NCBI GenBank assembly: GCA_034432755.1
Contig: DAOUBQ010000056.1
Location: 9,963 to 73,962, forward strand
Length of the DNA stretch: 64,000 bases
Direction of reading: 5' to 3'
Origin: UBA5195 sp034432755
GTDB lineage: Bacteria > Chloroflexota > Anaerolineae > Anaerolineales > Villigracilaceae
Shown here piece by piece: positions 24,273 to 33,732 of this stretch; within the stretch, counting starts at the first letter, position 1; each line of letters opens with the position of its first letter. The notes below the pieces were generated by a model. The model did no database searches. It was not told the origin of the DNA and saw nothing but the letters and a program-made list of their open reading frames with translations. The translations under genes were made by a program, and so were the position numbers.

Positions 24273-25904
24273 ATGTCAGCCACGCAGAAAAGCGAACATG
24301 CGCAACACAAATATGCCACTTTTTCACTGTCCCGCGTTATAGGTGATTTGCCTTCGCACCACTACGAAGTGGATGTTTCCACCGCTCTCGAAAAAGCCGT
24401 TACACGCCTGAAAAATGACCCTGATATACCAGGGGTGATTTTACGCCAGAGCAAAACGTTCGCTGGGGCGCTATCGCGCTGGAAAATCTTTGAATGGCTG
24501 GGCCGGCCTTATGGGATTGAGCTGTATTTTCGGAAACCCATCCGCAAACTGGCCGAAGCAATTGGGCAAGACCATGAAATTTACCCCCACACCATGCCTA
24601 TCCTCCAGGCAGTGCAACGCGCCTTGCAGCGCGCCCCAGAAATGCGCTACGAACCATTGGTGGTCATGCATGGAGAAAGGGATTTACGCCTGCTCGATAT
24701 GGACGTGCTGCTCTTGGCACAATCTGAACAATTGACCAGCGCCAACGCCATCATCCAAAAACAAGCGGAAATCGGCAAAATTCTCTCCAGTTCACTTGAA
24801 CTGCCCAAGGTACTTCACCTGATTTTGGAACAGATGGAAGGCGTTATTCCCTACGACCGGGCTTCAATTTTGCTCCATCACAATGGACGCCTGGAATTTG
24901 CTGCATCGAGGGGCTATGCACAACATGTTGATATGGAGCAGGCACGCGAATTGGCAAACCGTAACCCTGTGTTCACCAGGATTCTCTCCACGCGCCAGCC
25001 TGCCGCGATTGAGGATGTTTCTTCGTACACCGCCTGGCCGCACATTCCAGATACCACGCCTACCCGCTCTTGGCTGGGCCTGCCGCTGGTTCAAAATGAT
25101 ACCGTGCTGGGGATGCTATCCATCTCTCGACTGGCGGTTGCCCGGTTTCATCCAGACGAAGTAGAAGCGGCTTCAATTTTTTCCAGCCAGTCCGCTGCGG
25201 CACTGGGCAATGCGCGCCTGTTCGAGCAAATCCAGAAAGTTAACCAGCAACTCGAAGAACAACAAAAAAGCCTGCAAGAGACCGTTGATGAACTCAATCG
25301 CGCCAACCTGTCCCTGATGAGGCATAGCCGTCAGCTGGAAACCAGCCAACAAATCGGGCAGCAAATTACCAGCCTTTCGAGCCTGAGGGAACTCTTGCCG
25401 CAGGTCATCAATATCATCCGGGTGCAGTTCAATTACTCCCTGGTCAGCATTTGGATGATACACGAAAAAAGCCACTCCCTGACACTGGTAGCCTGCACCA
25501 ACGCCTCGCTCCAGGGAATGACCATCTCGCTTTCGCACACCGGCCTGGCGGCGCGCGCCTGCCGAAGCGGAACACTCTTGTATGAAAACTTCATCAATAA
25601 ACAGCCCGACTTCACCCCGACGCCCGGCATGAGAGCCGCTTTTTCTGAATTTGCGCTCCCCTTGAAATTCCACCATGAAGTGATGGGCGTTCTCGACATA
25701 CAGAGCGAACGCATGCAAGCCTTTTGCGAGGAGGATGTTACCGTCCTGCAATCTACGACAAGCCAAATCGCCGTTGCAATTCGCAACGCGATGACTTATG
25801 ACAAACTGGTGTATTTATCAGGGCCCCAAGGCCGCCAGAGTCAACCAGTCTCTTTCCCAAGTTTGGGCCAGGGATTTCAAACCCGCCCTGCTGACTCGCC
25901 CTGA
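24273..25904 (+). CDS. Two-GAF-domain sensory protein without output domain
   Basis: The 543-residue protein has an N-terminal region (about 20-140) I cannot assign, with the striking stretch IFEWLGRPYGIELYFRKPIRKL. A linker, a first GAF domain (about 168-320, VLHLILEQMEGVIPYDRASILL ... WLGLPLVQNDTVLGMLSI), a coiled coil (about 325-372, NQQLEEQQKSLQETVDELNRA) and a second GAF domain (about 375-515) follow. The tail of about 25 residues has no kinase, GGDEF or HTH domain, so it must act through a partner. GGAG precedes the ATG. The neighbour genes, both convergent or divergent, offer no clear partner. Confidence 0.8.
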   Translation: MSATQKSEHAQHKYATFSLSRVIGDLPSHHYEVDVSTALEKAVTRLKNDPDIPGVILRQSKTFAGALSRWKIFEWLGRPYGIELYFRKPIRKLAEAIGQDHEIYPHTMPILQAVQRALQRAPEMRYEPLVVMHGERDLRLLDMDVLLLAQSEQLTSANAIIQKQAEIGKILSSSLELPKVLHLILEQMEGVIPYDRASILLHHNGRLEFAASRGYAQHVDMEQARELANRNPVFTRILSTRQPAAIEDVSSYTAWPHIPDTTPTRSWLGLPLVQNDTVLGMLSISRLAVARFHPDEVEAASIFSSQSAAALGNARLFEQIQKVNQQLEEQQKSLQETVDELNRANLSLMRHSRQLETSQQIGQQITSLSSLRELLPQVINIIRVQFNYSLVSIWMIHEKSHSLTLVACTNASLQGMTISLSHTGLAARACRSGTLLYENFINKQPDFTPTPGMRAAFSEFALPLKFHHEVMGVLDIQSERMQAFCEEDVTVLQSTTSQIAVAIRNAMTYDKLVYLSGPQGRQSQPVSFPSLGQGFQTRPADSP

Positions 25905-25952
25905 AAGGAAATATCCAACCTGTTTGGCCTTAAGTTATGAACGATGCTTTTC

Positions 25953-26705
25953 CTATTTCCACATTTCCCACCAGAAAGTAGAGGTGGCAAATGCCATGAC
26001 CAGCCCCAAAGCGCGGCGTAGAACCAGACCATTGAAACGGATTGCGCCCCAATAACTGCCCGCCAGCGCGCCCAATAACCCACAGGGAATGAGCGAAAGC
26101 GAGAAAGTATCTAAAACCAGCGCGCTGCCTGCAAATCGCCCGACCAGCCCACTAAGCGAATTCAAAAAGATGAAAGCCGCGGCCACTGCGGAGGCCTGTT
26201 TCCCGGTTCCCCAGCGAGAGAAGAGAATCACAGGGGAAAGGAAAATCCCACCGCCGATGCCCACCATGCCAGAGAGCAGACCAATACCCAACCCAGTCAG
26301 CAGCGCCCAGCCCAACGGGAGCGGACGAAGCGGATGGTCATCATCGCCTTTGCGGCTGAAGAACAACAGGCGCACAGCAACGTAAGTGAGAACAGCATAA
26401 AGCAAAACTGAGTACGTTTTATCATCAATCTTGACCCACCCCCCCACGAAGGCCGCCGGTACAGAGGTCATCAGGAACGGAAAAAGCAAATCGCGCCGCA
26501 GATGACCAGCCTGATAGAATGAAGAAAAAGAGATTGCCGAAACCAACACGTTGAGAACCAGCGCCGTGCTTGCCATGACCTGTGGCGGAACGCCGAAAAA
26601 CGTCATCACTGCCAGGTAACCCGTTGCGCCGCCAAAGCCCACGCTAGCGTAGAGAAATGCTATCAACGGAACGGCAAAATAGAGCAACCAGGTCATCGTC
26701 CTCAC
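25953..26705 (-). CDS. TSUP (TauE/SafE) family permease
   Basis: A 250-residue integral membrane protein with about eight helices in two repeats. The first repeat has FLYASVGFGGATGYLAVMTFFGVPPQVMASTALVLNVLVS, the second GLGIGLLSGMVGIGGGIFLSPVILF, both bearing the family G-x-GGG/GFGG pattern. Members move sulfite, sulfonates or other small anions, but no sulfur gene is near. It overlaps the MBL-fold gene by four bases and is the last gene of the long minus-strand series. Confidence 0.88.
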   Translation of the reverse strand: MRTMTWLLYFAVPLIAFLYASVGFGGATGYLAVMTFFGVPPQVMASTALVLNVLVSAISFSSFYQAGHLRRDLLFPFLMTSVPAAFVGGWVKIDDKTYSVLLYAVLTYVAVRLLFFSRKGDDDHPLRPLPLGWALLTGLGIGLLSGMVGIGGGIFLSPVILFSRWGTGKQASAVAAAFIFLNSLSGLVGRFAGSALVLDTFSLSLIPCGLLGALAGSYWGAIRFNGLVLRRALGLVMAFATSTFWWEMWK

Positions 26706-27469
26706 TCTGCAGTGCTAAACTGTATCCGCATCATATCCTCAGCCAGCGTGACCGGGCCAAAAAAGGTCTGACGGGCTTCTTGAACCAGGTCGGTTTGCAA
26801 GAACCGGCCAGTGGGGTGATGAACCAGGTACAAAGCCTTCGCCCCGGCTTCGGCAGCCACCTCGCCGGCCTGGGCGGCGGTGGTATGCCCCCTGAACGGG
26901 CCGCTCGATTCGTGCAGCAAAGCATCTACCCCCTGCGCCAGGCGGATGACTGATGGGCAAGGTTCGGTATCGCAAGAATAGGCCACTGACTTTTTTTCGT
27001 GCGTGAACTCGAATCGCAGGCCAATGTTGGGCAAGAGATGTTCAACCGGGGAAGAAAAAATCCGCAGTTCGGGCCTTTCCAGAAAAAGGCTCATTTCCTG
27101 TTCTAAGACACGGTGAAATTCGACCGGGAAGAAGTTCGGCCACTCTTCCCATCCAAAAAGTGCCATCATTTGTTCAGCGCGGTCGAGGGTATAAGGAAGG
27201 CCATGAATGACGAGCGGCGCTTTGCGCCCCATCAGCCACATATCCATCAGGAACAGCGGCAGGCCGCCAACGTGGTCGGGGTGGAAATGGGTCAAGATAA
27301 GGTCTGAAACAGCGTCAAAGTCCAGCCCGGCGCGTTCCAGCCGCACGAGCGGGTTGGAGCCGCAATCAACCAACGTAATCTGCTGCCCGGCGCAAATCGC
27401 AAGGTGGGTATTTTCTGACTCTGGCGTGGAGACGGCATTCGACGCGCCGAGGATAACCAGTTCGATCAT
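26702..27469 (-). CDS. MBL-fold metal-dependent hydrolase (RNase Z-like)
   Basis: A 255-residue metallo-beta-lactamase-fold enzyme. The metal motif HFHPDHVGG is at 61-69, the beginning LVILGASNAVSTPESENTHL resembles the RNase Z/ElaC group, and late ligands are in SCDTEPC and ESS..HTTAAQAGEVA. The region VIHGLPYTLDRAEQMMALF is also found in RNase Z relatives, but the exosite arm of true tRNase Z is not evident, so substrate is uncertain. It is 22 bp downstream of the ABC permease gene and overlaps the TSUP gene by 4 bp. Confidence 0.82.
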   Translation of the reverse strand: MIELVILGASNAVSTPESENTHLAICAGQQITLVDCGSNPLVRLERAGLDFDAVSDLILTHFHPDHVGGLPLFLMDMWLMGRKAPLVIHGLPYTLDRAEQMMALFGWEEWPNFFPVEFHRVLEQEMSLFLERPELRIFSSPVEHLLPNIGLRFEFTHEKKSVAYSCDTEPCPSVIRLAQGVDALLHESSGPFRGHTTAAQAGEVAAEAGAKALYLVHHPTGRFLQTDLVQEARQTFFGPVTLAEDMMRIQFSTAE

Positions 27470-27491
27470 ATTTCGACAGGCTCAACAACCA

Positions 27492-29036
27492 TCAGGGTTG
27501 CAAATTGATGATACGTCCCAACACGGCCTCCAAAATGCGCGGCGTCAGGTTGGCTTCAATCAATCCTGCCAGCAGCAGGAGCGGAACGCAGACCGCCAAA
27601 AAGACTTTGAAGACGTCTGCCAGGGTGAAAATCATGGTCTCGCCAATTGATTTGCCCTCCAGCGGAGTCACCAGGCGCACGCCCAGGTAAAGCACAGATG
27701 AAGCCGCCAAAATAACCGAAGGCAGTTCCAATATGCCGTGTGGCAGGATGCCCGCCACAAAGACCAGCGATGGAGAAAGCCCAATCAGTTTGGTAACTGC
27801 CAACACCCCGCCCACCAGCGAGAAATTCCCCAGGAACAGGAGCAGCCCCAAAACGCCAAAGGAGAAAAACCCTGCCGCAATCATCAACAACTCCGCGCGG
27901 ACGTTGTGCCAGAACAAGGTTGCAGAAGAATACCCGATACCACCTTCATCAATCAGTATGGCGCGAACGGCGCGCATGGCCTCCCTCACCGTTTCCTCAG
28001 GCAAAGCAGTTGTGGTGGGAAGGTTGGCATCAACGTACCAGTAGGCCAGCATCAGGCCCAACACCCCCATCCCAAGAGTCAGCCAGATGGCGGCGCGCAT
28101 CTCCCGCAAGGCTCCCACGACTTGCAGGCGATACCAGCGCAAAAATCTGGCTAGGTCAAGCCACAGAGCAGCGCGCAGCGAGAGCGGTTCAACCTGCTCG
28201 CTGCGCGAACGCTTCGAAGCGGAACGCAGGTAACGGGTGAGCGCGGCAGGCTCGTCGGAGCCGGTAAAGGCGCGGCGAAACGTCGCCCAAACCCACGCCA
28301 AATTGAGCATGTCAATTTCACGCCCCAGCAGGTTTTCACGCTTGAAATGCACCAACCCCAGCCGAATCAGGAGCGCGCTCAAAATGGAAACGCCCAATAC
28401 CGCCCACCATAGCACATCGTTCGTTCCCCAAAACATCAGGGCGCTTTCGCCCTGGATGAGGAGCGCCACCGGAATGACGATGAACGAGGCCAGCAGGTTG
28501 GCGGCGCGCACCGAGGTGGACTGGGTGGAGATGACAATGGCCGCGCTGACCATCAAGACCGTCTGGACCACCGTCAGCGAAAGCGTTTGGGCAATGAAAT
28601 TCCAGGCCGGCCATTTGATGCCCTGCCACCACAGGCCAAACATGTAAATCGAAATCCCGATGTAACTGACGATGAGCGGCACAATCGTCCCGGCCAGCAG
28701 TTTGCCGATGTATAAATGCCAGTCTTCAAGCGGGCTGGAAAGCAGCGGCTCAATCGTGCCGCGCTCTTTTTCGCCCACAAAGGCTTCCAGCGCCACCACC
28801 AGCGAAACTGTGACGGGGAAGAAGCCCACCACCAGAATCAGGAACGGCAGCAAGCGTTCGGCAATCAGGTCAGCGCCGAACTGGTTGACGTAGTTGATGG
28901 TATAGCGGGCAGCCACGTTCATCAAGTATGGGAAAAACAGGGTCAGGATAATCATTGGCAACAGGATGCGCCAGTCGCGCATCTGGTCAATGAGTTCGCG
29001 CTTTGCCACCAGCCAGGCCAAGTCAAAACGTTTCAT
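27492..29036 (-). CDS. ABC-2 permease fused to a SpoIIM/DUF95 domain
   Basis: The 514-residue membrane protein combines two families. The N-terminal part (about 1-250) is an ABC-2 type permease with the signature ALEAFVGEKERGTIEPLLSSPLEDWHLYIGKLLAG. The C-terminal part (about 310-505) is SpoIIM/DUF95-like, with FWHNVRAELLMIAAGFFSFG and LPHGILELPSVILAAS. SpoIIM proteins are membrane parts of a sporulation machine in Firmicutes, but many non-sporulating bacteria have DUF95 proteins near ABC or RDD genes. Its start overlaps the ATPase gene by 4 bp, so the pair forms one exporter. Confidence 0.85.
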   Translation of the reverse strand: MKRFDLAWLVAKRELIDQMRDWRILLPMIILTLFFPYLMNVAARYTINYVNQFGADLIAERLLPFLILVVGFFPVTVSLVVALEAFVGEKERGTIEPLLSSPLEDWHLYIGKLLAGTIVPLIVSYIGISIYMFGLWWQGIKWPAWNFIAQTLSLTVVQTVLMVSAAIVISTQSTSVRAANLLASFIVIPVALLIQGESALMFWGTNDVLWWAVLGVSILSALLIRLGLVHFKRENLLGREIDMLNLAWVWATFRRAFTGSDEPAALTRYLRSASKRSRSEQVEPLSLRAALWLDLARFLRWYRLQVVGALREMRAAIWLTLGMGVLGLMLAYWYVDANLPTTTALPEETVREAMRAVRAILIDEGGIGYSSATLFWHNVRAELLMIAAGFFSFGVLGLLLFLGNFSLVGGVLAVTKLIGLSPSLVFVAGILPHGILELPSVILAASSVLYLGVRLVTPLEGKSIGETMIFTLADVFKVFLAVCVPLLLLAGLIEANLTPRILEAVLGRIINLQP

Positions 29037-29962
29037 TGCACCCCCTTCCCCAATTGCGCCATCGTCTTGAGATAAAGCATTTCCAGCGTGCGCGGCGTTT
29101 CTTTCACCGAAACCACCTGCAAATTTTTTTCGATTAATTGCCGGATGATGAACGGATTCGCTGCCCCAGGATTCTCCACCTGATAACGGATTTCCCCCTC
29201 CCCGGCATGGAGCAGGCGCGCTCCATCGGGCCAGCGGAACTCCTCGGGCCGCCAGCCCCCTGAAAATTTGACCTCGTACTCGGCTGGGCCGAGCAACTGA
29301 CGGCGCAATTCGTCCAGCGTTCCTTGAATGAGAATGCGCCCCTTGTAGATAATTGCAATCTGGTCGGCGAGCATTTCGGCTTCGGCCAGGTTGTGGGTGC
29401 AGATGATGATGCTGCGCTGCGAGGAGCGCAAGCGGGCAATTTCATGCCGCACCAGTTGGGCGCTTTCTGGGTCCATGGCCGAGGTCGGCTCATCAAGCAG
29501 CAACACCGGCGGCTCGTGGATGAGCGCGCGCGCCAGGGCCAGTTTCTGGCGCATCCCTTTGGAATACTCGCCAGAGCGGCGGTGAGCGGCCTGGGCTAGC
29601 CCAAAATATTCCAGCAATTGGTCGGCGCGCTGCTTGCGGCGGGTTGCAGGCAGGTCATAGACCTGCCCAAAGAAATCGAGGTACTCGTGGGCGGTCATGC
29701 GGCCATACAAACCGTGCATTTCAGTCAATACCCCCACCGAGGCGCGCACCTCGCTGGGATGCCGTACCACGTCGAAGCCAGCCACCCTGGCCCAGCCACG
29801 AGTTGGCGTCAGCACCGAGGTCAACATGCGGACGGTGGTGGTTTTTCCCGCGCCGTTTTGTCCCAACAAAGCCAGCACCTGGCCGGGGCGGACGGCGAGC
29901 GTCACCCCTTCCACTGCCTTGAAATGGTCAAAATGTTTGGTCAGGTCTTCAGATTCAATCAT
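29033..29962 (-). CDS. ABC transporter ATP-binding protein
   Basis: A 309-residue ATPase of the ABC-2 exporter group. Walker A GQNGAGKTTT lies at about 34-43, the signature YSKGMRQKLALARAL near 138-152 and Walker B LLLDEPTSAMDPES near 160-173, followed by the switch His in IICTHNLAEAEMLADQIAI. The C-terminal 80 residues are the usual variable end. It overlaps both lgt (8 bp) and the permease fusion gene (4 bp), so it powers that permease. Substrate unknown. Confidence 0.93.
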   Translation of the reverse strand: MIESEDLTKHFDHFKAVEGVTLAVRPGQVLALLGQNGAGKTTTVRMLTSVLTPTRGWARVAGFDVVRHPSEVRASVGVLTEMHGLYGRMTAHEYLDFFGQVYDLPATRRKQRADQLLEYFGLAQAAHRRSGEYSKGMRQKLALARALIHEPPVLLLDEPTSAMDPESAQLVRHEIARLRSSQRSIIICTHNLAEAEMLADQIAIIYKGRILIQGTLDELRRQLLGPAEYEVKFSGGWRPEEFRWPDGARLLHAGEGEIRYQVENPGAANPFIIRQLIEKNLQVVSVKETPRTLEMLYLKTMAQLGKGVQ

Positions 29963-30806
29963 CGGATTTTAGATTGACGGTTTTTGATTGGCGGTTTGCA
30001 AACTTGTGCCGCCAGAGCAGGGCAGCCGCCGCGCAGAGCATCACAACCAGCATGAAGGTCTGGTTGGCGTTGACCCCGGCAATTTGGGAGGAATCGAGGC
30101 GCAGGAATTCGAGCAGGAAGCGCCCCAGCGGGTAAACAACGAGATAGACCAGAAAGACATCGCCGGTTTTCAGCCTGTTGGCCAAGCGCCGCCCCAGCCA
30201 CAAGAGCAGGAACAGGTTGCCCAGGTTCCAGAGCGACTCGTATAAGAAGAGCGGATGATAATACTCCACATCTAAAAAGCCAGGCAGGCGGTGCTGCGGG
30301 TCAATGAAGAGTTTCCAGGGCAGGTTGGTGGGCGCGCCGTAGAGTTCCTGGTTAAAGAAGTTTCCCCAGCGCCCAATGGCCTGCCCCAATGCGAGGGATG
30401 GCGCGGCGATATCTGCCCATTCGGCAAAATTCAACTTGCGCTTGCGGGTAAACCAATAAAGCGCAATTGCGCCGCCAATCACGGCGCCGGGGATGCCCAA
30501 CCCACCCCTGCGCAGGTTAATCAGGTCAAAAGGATGGGTCAGGTAGTACATCGTGTCAATGCCCTGCGCCACCAACGAGGGCGAGGGGGTAAAGACGTGC
30601 CACAGGCGCGCCCCAACGATGCCACCTAACACCAGCCAGAGGAGTAAATCCCAAACAACTTCGGAGTGATGGCCGCGCCGGGCGGCTTCACGCGAGGCCA
30701 GCCAGCCGCCGGCCAGCGCGCCAGCCATGATAATCACGCCGTAATAATACAGGACAAATTCAAAGCCAAATAAAAAGAGATGAATGCCTTCGAACTCGAA
30801 ACTCAT
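29955..30806 (-). CDS. lgt: Prolipoprotein diacylglyceryl transferase
   Basis: Transfers diacylglycerol from phosphatidylglycerol to the lipobox Cys of prelipoproteins, such as the sugar-binding lipoprotein at 60.1 kb. From the ATG at 30806 (GGGGGC upstream) it has 283 residues and seven membrane helices. Seen are YYYGVIIMAGALAGGWLASR, the core GARLWHVF ... GGLGIPGAVIGG, the Lgt signature GQAIGRWGNFFNQELYG and the late block HPLFLYESLWNLGNL. A longer frame extends upstream but would overlap the next gene. It sits 13 bp after the phosphatidyltransferase gene. Confidence 0.93.
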   Translation of the reverse strand: MSFEFEGIHLFLFGFEFVLYYYGVIIMAGALAGGWLASREAARRGHHSEVVWDLLLWLVLGGIVGARLWHVFTPSPSLVAQGIDTMYYLTHPFDLINLRRGGLGIPGAVIGGAIALYWFTRKRKLNFAEWADIAAPSLALGQAIGRWGNFFNQELYGAPTNLPWKLFIDPQHRLPGFLDVEYYHPLFLYESLWNLGNLFLLLWLGRRLANRLKTGDVFLVYLVVYPLGRFLLEFLRLDSSQIAGVNANQTFMLVVMLCAAAALLWRHKFANRQSKTVNLKSDD

Positions 30807-30819
30807 CTTTTCTGCCCCC

Positions 30820-31437
30820 TTACCGGCTGCGACGCGCCTGGTTACGCACTTTCCAAATCCGCTGAAGGGCGGTGACGTTTGCCAGCACGGCCACAATCCA
30901 GACCGCAATCACCGGCTGGTTCAGCACCAGAAGCGGAGCAATGACAAGGTAACGCTCCAGGCGAGTCAAGACGCCGGTGTTGGCATCAAATTTAAGCGAA
31001 TCGGCGCGTGCTTTAACGTAAGATACCAGCACTGAGCCGGCGGCGGCAACATAAACCGCTACGGACGAAAGGTGGTCATTAATTTGCAAGAAATGATATA
31101 AGAGGCCGCCCAGGATAAACAATTCAGAATAGCGGTCTGTGACCGAATCGACAAATGCGCCAAATTCGCTGGCCTCGCCGCGCAGGCGCGCCATTGTGCC
31201 ATCGAGCGCGTCGAACGGCGTGCATATCAAGACAAACACGCCACCCAGCACCATATTCCCCTGCGCCAGGAACCAGGCCCCGGCCATGTTACCAAGCAAC
31301 CCCAGCATCGTCATCATGTTAGGGGTCACGCCCAGCCGGTTCAAAAAACCGCCGATTGGGTCTAGAATGCCTTTGAACAGACCGCGCATAACATCGGTGA
31401 ATGTTTTCGGCTTGGCAGTTTGTGCAATTTTTTCCAT
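30820..31437 (-). CDS. CDP-alcohol phosphatidyltransferase
   Basis: A 205-residue membrane enzyme that transfers a phosphatidyl group from CDP-diacylglycerol to an alcohol. The full family motif is present: DALDGTMARLRGEASEFGAFVDSVTDR, i.e. D-x2-D-G-x2-A-R-x8-G-x3-D-x3-D. About six helices follow the motif pattern. The acceptor (glycerol phosphate, inositol phosphate or other) cannot be told. The position beside lgt fits phospholipid supply to lipoprotein maturation. Confidence 0.88.
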   Translation of the reverse strand: MEKIAQTAKPKTFTDVMRGLFKGILDPIGGFLNRLGVTPNMMTMLGLLGNMAGAWFLAQGNMVLGGVFVLICTPFDALDGTMARLRGEASEFGAFVDSVTDRYSELFILGGLLYHFLQINDHLSSVAVYVAAAGSVLVSYVKARADSLKFDANTGVLTRLERYLVIAPLLVLNQPVIAVWIVAVLANVTALQRIWKVRNQARRSR

Positions 31438-31507
31438 GAAAAAAAATGTTCCTTTCCCTAAATTCTAACCCCGCCAGTTAAGTGCGAGATTACAAACGGA
31501 CGACAAC

Positions 31508-33727
31508 TTATTCATCATCATCGCCCTCACCCCGTTCCATCAGCACATCCCGCTCGCGTCCGCCGCCCTGCGAGGGGCCAACCACGCCCATCTCTTCCAA
31601 CTGGTCGAGCAGGCGCGCGGCACGCGGATAGCCAATTTTCAGGCGGCGCTGCAACAGGGAAGCGCTGGCGCGTTGGGTGGAGCGCACAACTTGAATGGCT
31701 TGCTCTAGCAGAGCATCTTCGCCATCTTCGGGTTCGGTGAGCAAGGTTTCCCAGGGCGGGGTATCGGTCTTAACAGGCGACATTTTCTGCCAGAAGGCAA
31801 TCATCCGTTCGATTTCCTGGTCAGTGACAATGGCGCCCTGCGCCCGGACGGGATTGCCCACTTCGGGATTGAGGAACAGCAGATCGCCGCGCCCAAGCAG
31901 GGATTCGGCGCCAGGAGTATCAAGGATAACGCGGCTATCCATGCCGGATGCCACTGAAAAGGCCAGCCGGGCCGGGAAGTTTGCTTTAATCAAACCAGTC
32001 ACCACATCGGTACTGGGGCGCTGGGTGGCAACAACCAGGTGAATGCCCGTGGCGCGCGCCATCTGCGCCAAGCGAACGAGATTGTGTTCGGTCTGGTCGG
32101 GAGCCGACATCATCAGGTCGGCCAGTTCATCAATGATGGCGACGATGCGCGGGATGGGGCTTTTGGCTTTGCGGTTGTAGGCGGCAATATCGCGGGCATG
32201 AACGCCTTCCAATAGGCGGTAGCGGTGTTCCATCTCAACCACCAGCCAGCGCAAAACGCCCAAAATGCGCTGCACGTCGGTTTCCACTTTGCCCAGCAAA
32301 TGCGGCAGGCCGTTAAAACGAATCAACTCAACCATTTTGGCGTCAATCATCACCAGGCGCAGGTCTTCGGGGGCATTGTTCATCGCCAGGCAAGTGGCAA
32401 TCGAGGCAATCGCCACCGATTTACCGGAACCGGTCTGCCCGGCCACCAGCATGTGCGGCATCCGCGCCAGGTCGGCCACGAGCGGCTGGCCGGAGACGTC
32501 GCGCCCCAGCGCTATCGCCAGCGACGCGCCGGTTTTGTTGAAGGTGTCACTCTCCAAGATGGGGCGCAGGCGGACAATGCTGGAGCGCTGATTCGGCACT
32601 TCGATGCCAACGTAGGCCCGCCCCGGAACCGGGGCTTCGATGCGCAAGCGTTCAGCGGAAAGCGCCAGAGCCAGGTCTTTTTCCAGGGCGGCAATCTGCG
32701 CCACCCGGACTTTCATGAGCTGCGCTTCTTCTTCACTCGACGCGCCCGGTTTTTTAATAAATCCCGGCTGGACGGCGAATTGCGTAACGGTCGGGCCAAT
32801 GCGGAATCCCGTCACTTTGGCGGGGATGCCAAACTCGGAGAGCGTTTTCTCGATGAGCCCGGCGGTCTGATTGATGTGACGCTCGTCGGGACGAGCGGCC
32901 TGCTCGCCAAAGAGCAGGTTGAGGGGCGGCAATCGCTCGCCGCGCGACAGGGGCGCGGCAGGTTTTTCATCGTGCTTTTCGGGGATTTTAAAGTTCTTAC
33001 GAAACTCAGGTGGAAGAGGGGCCTGCTTTTTGGACGGCGAAACAGGCGTCGGCTGGGCTGGCTGCGGTTCCACCACCGAGTGAATCACCTCACCAGGGAT
33101 GGACTGGAAGTCATCAGGAGGGGTCTCCCCAGCAATCTCCCACAAACGTTTTTCGAGTTTGGGCAGCAGGTTGAAGCCAAAGAACGAGGAGACAAGCAAG
33201 GCAAGGAGGACCAGCGGGGCGCGCAGGAAAGTATTGCCAAAGAGGTTGTTCAGAGCGATGCCTACGAATTCCGCCAGCGCCCAGCCGATGTAGCCGCCAT
33301 CTTCGCCCCTGGCGGCGCGCTCTATAGAAACGCCGCCCAGAATGGCGAACAGGGCCAGGGTGCTAAAGGCGGCAATTTCGAGCGCAATGACTCGCCCCCA
33401 GCGAATGCGTACATCACCTTCCACCCGCTTGCGCAACAGGGATAAGCCGGCAATTCCCGAGGCAACCACAACAAAGGCGCTGCCCCACCCCAGCCACTTC
33501 CAAAGAACATTCGCCCAGGCAGTGAGCAGCAGGCCACCGGTTAAATCAATCAACGACAACAGCGTCATCAGCGAAAAAGCAAGCAGGATGACGCCCGCCG
33601 CGTCGAAGGCGAAACGGCCAAAGTGAGAGTGCGCGCGTTCCAGCCAGTCGAACCAATCGGCGGGGGGCGGCTGTTCGGCGGGATACTGGTCCTGAGCGTG
33701 GTCAAAGGAAACGGGCTGGCGTGACAT
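31508..33727 (-). CDS. ftsK: DNA translocase FtsK/SpoIIIE
   Basis: Septal DNA pump that clears chromosome DNA during division. The 739-residue protein has about four N-terminal membrane helices (residues 40-190), a Pro-rich linker (about 200-260), the motor domain with Walker A GQTGSGKS (430-437), Walker B IIDELADL (531-538) and QRPSTDVVTGLIKANFPARLAF. The C-terminal gamma winged helix (about 670-735, RASASLLQRRLKIGYPRAARLLDQLEEMGVVG) reads KOPS-like sites. It ends with acidic residues. It lies 5 bp after the S1 gene. Confidence 0.95.
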   Translation of the reverse strand: MSRQPVSFDHAQDQYPAEQPPPADWFDWLERAHSHFGRFAFDAAGVILLAFSLMTLLSLIDLTGGLLLTAWANVLWKWLGWGSAFVVVASGIAGLSLLRKRVEGDVRIRWGRVIALEIAAFSTLALFAILGGVSIERAARGEDGGYIGWALAEFVGIALNNLFGNTFLRAPLVLLALLVSSFFGFNLLPKLEKRLWEIAGETPPDDFQSIPGEVIHSVVEPQPAQPTPVSPSKKQAPLPPEFRKNFKIPEKHDEKPAAPLSRGERLPPLNLLFGEQAARPDERHINQTAGLIEKTLSEFGIPAKVTGFRIGPTVTQFAVQPGFIKKPGASSEEEAQLMKVRVAQIAALEKDLALALSAERLRIEAPVPGRAYVGIEVPNQRSSIVRLRPILESDTFNKTGASLAIALGRDVSGQPLVADLARMPHMLVAGQTGSGKSVAIASIATCLAMNNAPEDLRLVMIDAKMVELIRFNGLPHLLGKVETDVQRILGVLRWLVVEMEHRYRLLEGVHARDIAAYNRKAKSPIPRIVAIIDELADLMMSAPDQTEHNLVRLAQMARATGIHLVVATQRPSTDVVTGLIKANFPARLAFSVASGMDSRVILDTPGAESLLGRGDLLFLNPEVGNPVRAQGAIVTDQEIERMIAFWQKMSPVKTDTPPWETLLTEPEDGEDALLEQAIQVVRSTQRASASLLQRRLKIGYPRAARLLDQLEEMGVVGPSQGGGRERDVLMERGEGDDDE

Positions 33728-33732
33728 CCGGT

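Noticed and set aside
32225..33445. Plus-strand open frame of 406 codons opposite ftsK
   Set aside because: Rich in Arg, His and Gln with no domain; ftsK on the minus strand is complete with Walker motifs.
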